Position numbers and translations under genes: made by a program. Shown piece by piece: positions 5,463 through 7,456 of a stretch of 7,456 nucleotides of DNA (position 1 is the first letter of the stretch; every line of letters starts with the position of its first letter). This DNA comes from Candidatus Gottesmanbacteria bacterium (GTDB lineage: Bacteria > Patescibacteriota > Microgenomatia > UBA10105 > UBA927): positions 1 through 7,456 of the forward strand of contig JACREP010000125.1 in the NCBI GenBank assembly GCA_016218185.1, given 5' to 3'. Below the pieces are notes generated by a model. The model was given only the letters and a program-made list of their open reading frames with translations. It was not told where the DNA came from and ran no database searches.

Positions 5463-6980
5463 TTATTCCCATTCCATGGTAGCCGGAGGCTTTGTCGTTA
5501 TATCATAAACGACGCGGGAAACGCCAGGGACTTCGTTGACGATGCGCGAGGAAATCGCTGCAAGGACGTCGTACGGAATATGCGCCCATTGGCTCGTCAT
5601 AATATCGCGGGACTCGATGATGCGAACGGCCACCACTTCGGCAAACACTCTACCATCGCCCTTGACCGCTGTCGAAAACGCACCGGTCATCACGGCAAAA
5701 CTTTGGAATACTTTGTCGTAGAGCTCCGCCTTTTTTATTTCCTCAAGCACGATCGCATCTGCAACCCAGACTTGTTTCAGTCGTTCCTCGGTTACCTCGC
5801 CGCGGATCCGTACTGCAAATCCCGGGCCGGGGAAGGGCTGTTGATTGACGATATTTTCCGGCAGTCCCGCGAGCCGTCCCAACTGGCGTACTTCATCTTT
5901 GTAATAATTGCGCAGAGGTTCAAGAAGTTGGAGTTTTAATTCTTTGGGCAACCCACCGACATTATGGTGAGATTTAATATGCGACGCATGCTTGCTTCCT
6001 TTGGATTCGATCACATCGGAATAAATCGTGCCTTGACCCAAAAACGCGGCATCTTTATGTTTGGCCGCTACCTCTTCGAAAATATCAACGTACAACTTAC
6101 CGATGGTTTTGCGCTTCACTTCGGGATCCGTAATTCCCCTTAAGGCGTTAAGAAATCGTTTGCGGGCATCAACGATGACGAGACTGGCCTTAATCAGTTT
6201 TGTAAAAATATACTGCACGCGCTTGTCTGTTTCCGGCCGCATGAGACCGGATTCTACATAGACTGGTAATAAGTTTTTTCCTATTGCTTTGCCGGTGAGA
6301 AATGCCGAAACGGTTGAGTCTACGCCACCGGAAACCGCATAGATAACTTTTTTATTTCCAACAATCGCTTGTATTTCCTTAATAATCTGTTGCGGATCAA
6401 GAACAAGCGGATTGAGGGATTCGCCGCAAACATTTTGGGCGAAATTTTTCAACAGTTCAATCCCGTATTCCGTGTGATATGCCTCCGGATGAAATTGGAC
6501 GCCGTATATGTTGGACGACTCATTGGCAACAGCGGCATACTCAACCTGTTTTGTGCGACCAACGGCCGTAAATCCTTTCGGCAGTTTGGTCACGGTATCA
6601 CCGTGGGACATAATTACGGAAAATGTTTTTTCCGGCAACGAAAAAATACCGGGTTGCTTATCAAAAACAATTTCTTCCGGGCCATATTCTTTTTTGGAAT
6701 GTTTGACCGTACCGCCCAACAGATGAGCAGTCAGTTGCCAACCGTAGCAGATTCCAAATACAGGAAGACCCAGGGTAAATACCCGTTTATCTATGGAAAG
6801 GGAAGCATCGTGACTAATATCATTGGGGCCGCCGGAAAAAATGATTCCTGATGGTTTGTGCTCTTTTATAAATGGTAGCGCGTCATCAGGATAGGCATAT
6901 TCGACTGCAACGCCAAGTTGCCGAAGCCTGCGGCCGATGAGGTGTGCAGTTTGCGAGCCGAAGTCAACAATGACTATCAT
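5463..6980 (-). CDS. guaA: GMP synthase (glutamine-hydrolysing)
   Basis: GuaA converts XMP to GMP using ATP and ammonia released from glutamine. The 505-residue protein has the complete two-domain layout. Residues 1-~185 are a class I glutamine amidotransferase with nucleophile C78 in GICYGWQL, MSHGD at 124-128, and H164/E166 in FHPEAYHT completing the triad. The ATP pyrophosphatase domain follows, with the P-loop S217-GGVDS-222, then IKSHHNVGGLP, the EPLRNYYKDEVRQLG stretch and PFPGPGFAVRIRGE. The C-terminal dimerisation domain ends in the characteristic YDITTKPPATMEWE. Length is typical and all catalytic residues are present, so it should work. Small deviations are W81 where Met is common, and Asn-Gln-Gln before PFPGPG where Arg-His or Arg-Gln is usual. 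The start codon overlaps the upstream phosphoribosyltransferase stop as ATGA; an AGGA lies 10 bases before the ATG. It is the middle gene of a - strand operon followed at once by guaB, so XMP producer and consumer are co-expressed. Confidence 0.96.
   Translation of the reverse strand: MIVIVDFGSQTAHLIGRRLRQLGVAVEYAYPDDALPFIKEHKPSGIIFSGGPNDISHDASLSIDKRVFTLGLPVFGICYGWQLTAHLLGGTVKHSKKEYGPEEIVFDKQPGIFSLPEKTFSVIMSHGDTVTKLPKGFTAVGRTKQVEYAAVANESSNIYGVQFHPEAYHTEYGIELLKNFAQNVCGESLNPLVLDPQQIIKEIQAIVGNKKVIYAVSGGVDSTVSAFLTGKAIGKNLLPVYVESGLMRPETDKRVQYIFTKLIKASLVIVDARKRFLNALRGITDPEVKRKTIGKLYVDIFEEVAAKHKDAAFLGQGTIYSDVIESKGSKHASHIKSHHNVGGLPKELKLQLLEPLRNYYKDEVRQLGRLAGLPENIVNQQPFPGPGFAVRIRGEVTEERLKQVWVADAIVLEEIKKAELYDKVFQSFAVMTGAFSTAVKGDGRVFAEVVAVRIIESRDIMTSQWAHIPYDVLAAISSRIVNEVPGVSRVVYDITTKPPATMEWE
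6977..6980 (-). other. ATGA stop/start overlap, phosphoribosyltransferase-guaA
   Basis: The guaA ATG (6980-6978) shares bases with the TGA (6979-6977) of the upstream phosphoribosyltransferase. This four-base overlap is the classical arrangement for translational coupling by ribosome re-initiation. It shows that the two genes lie on one mRNA and supports the choice of this guaA start. Confidence 0.85.
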
Positions 6981-7456
6981 AATAGTGTTATCCTATCATG
7001 TTTTCCGATTTCCGTGACGTGGACGCACGAAAATGTTTTGACACCGGTGGTTGCCACATATTCAAGTCCTCCCTGAAACACTTTGTCAAACAGCACAGCA
7101 AAACCCACCACCGTGACACCGCGTTTTTGGAGGCCGCTTGCGATGTGATAGCCGGTTTCGCCGGTGGCGCAGACGTCATCCAACAGAAGCACCCGGTCGC
7201 CTTTCTGGACAAAGGACAGGTTGATGCCGGAAAACACCGTGACCCCACCGGAGCTGGTGGTAAATGACCGCACTTCTTCGCGGTACACATCTTTCCATGT
7301 TGTGGGAATGTTTTGATCTTTGCGGGAGCTGTGAAGTCTGGTGTTTCCTCCCAGCTCTAAGGAAACGGCGGTGGCCAGATAATTACCCGAGTGCGGGATG
7401 CCGTGGACGATGTCAATTTTTTCGTTTGCAAATTCGTGGGCAATGACCTTGGCAGC
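6977..7456 (-). CDS. Phosphoribosyltransferase, probably purine salvage type (5' partial)
   Basis: The - strand frame is open from the right edge to a TGA at 6979-6977, giving 159 residues that lack the N-terminus. The type I phosphoribosyltransferase PRPP loop is clear: VLLLDDVCATGETG, with the two acidic residues and the TGxT-like turn (7151-7191). Before it, VHGIPHSGNYLATAVSLELG matches the glycine-rich PPi-loop strand and helix of the same fold. After it, a FDKVFQGG segment resembles the EKxFQxG motif seen in xanthine and adenine phosphoribosyltransferases, which is why a purine base is favoured over orotate. The enzyme would join a free base to PRPP to give a nucleoside monophosphate. 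Its stop overlaps the guaA start by four bases, so translation is probably coupled, and the guaA-guaB context supports a purine role. The exact base cannot be told without the missing N-terminus; orotate phosphoribosyltransferase (pyrE) remains possible. The internal GTG at 7288 is not a real start, since homology continues upstream of it. Confidence 0.85.
   Translation of the reverse strand, partial: AAKVIAHEFANEKIDIVHGIPHSGNYLATAVSLELGGNTRLHSSRKDQNIPTTWKDVYREEVRSFTTSSGGVTVFSGINLSFVQKGDRVLLLDDVCATGETGYHIASGLQKRGVTVVGFAVLFDKVFQGGLEYVATTGVKTFSCVHVTEIGKHDRITLL

Noticed and set aside
6369..6851. 160-codon open frame antisense to guaA
   Set aside because: Overlaps the amidotransferase domain of guaA, whose motifs are all in frame on the - strand.
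7288..7290. GTG/ATG near 7288-7290 as the start of a short separate gene
   Set aside because: The in-frame sequence upstream continues to the window edge and contains a conserved phosphoribosyltransferase segment, so the gene is longer and simply cut.
1..7456. tRNA, rRNA, riboswitch, CRISPR array, insertion sequence or attachment site
   Set aside because: No cloverleaf, repeat array, transposase motif or terminal inverted repeat was seen; almost all bases are in conserved protein genes, and no gap exceeds about 65 bases.

Overview
The window looks like a compact bacterial chromosome segment. Genes are packed with short gaps or small overlaps, and Shine-Dalgarno signals are weak or missing. 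No mobile element, RNA gene, CRISPR array or large repeat was seen. Five genes are complete and two are cut by the window edges. The lineage cannot be fixed from the sequence. Divergent forms of universal enzymes, very tight spacing and a set of purine interconversion enzymes next to a phosphoribosyltransferase would fit a small-genome lineage such as Patescibacteria/CPR, but that is inference.

Layout. Positions 1-3955 are coded on the + strand: the tail of an unrecognised protein (1-90), a PP2C-type protein phosphatase (100-840), a GapN-type non-phosphorylating glyceraldehyde-3-phosphate dehydrogenase (865-2349) and a divergent adenylosuccinate synthetase, PurA (2414-3955). Positions 4009-7456 are coded on the - strand, read from right to left: a purine-type phosphoribosyltransferase that runs off the right edge (6977-7456), GMP synthase GuaA (5463-6980) and an IMP dehydrogenase-family protein with CBS domains, GuaB (4009-5460). 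The two blocks meet tail to tail across 53 bases (3956-4008). The + strand genes up to gapN look richer in G+C than purA, guaB and guaA.

How the genes work together. IMP is the branch point of purine nucleotide synthesis. PurA commits IMP to AMP. GuaB (IMP to XMP) followed by GuaA (XMP to GMP) commits it to GMP. The phosphoribosyltransferase upstream of guaA, joined to it by an ATGA stop/start overlap, probably feeds free bases into this pool. No de novo purine ring-building gene is visible. GapN supplies NADPH while bypassing the ATP-yielding step of lower glycolysis. The PP2C phosphatase implies protein phosphorylation signalling, with its partner kinase outside the window.

Most useful leads: the GuaB homologue lacks the Arg-Tyr flap dyad typical of IMP dehydrogenases, has an altered cysteine loop and a short tail, so its exact reaction (IMP dehydrogenase or GMP reductase) is open. 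PurA has an N-terminal extension of about 55 residues and several changed signature motifs. A near-consensus promoter carries a dyad over its -10/+1 region in front of purA. The gapN start codon lies where a promoter's +1 would be, suggesting a leaderless mRNA. I found no clearly new biological system.
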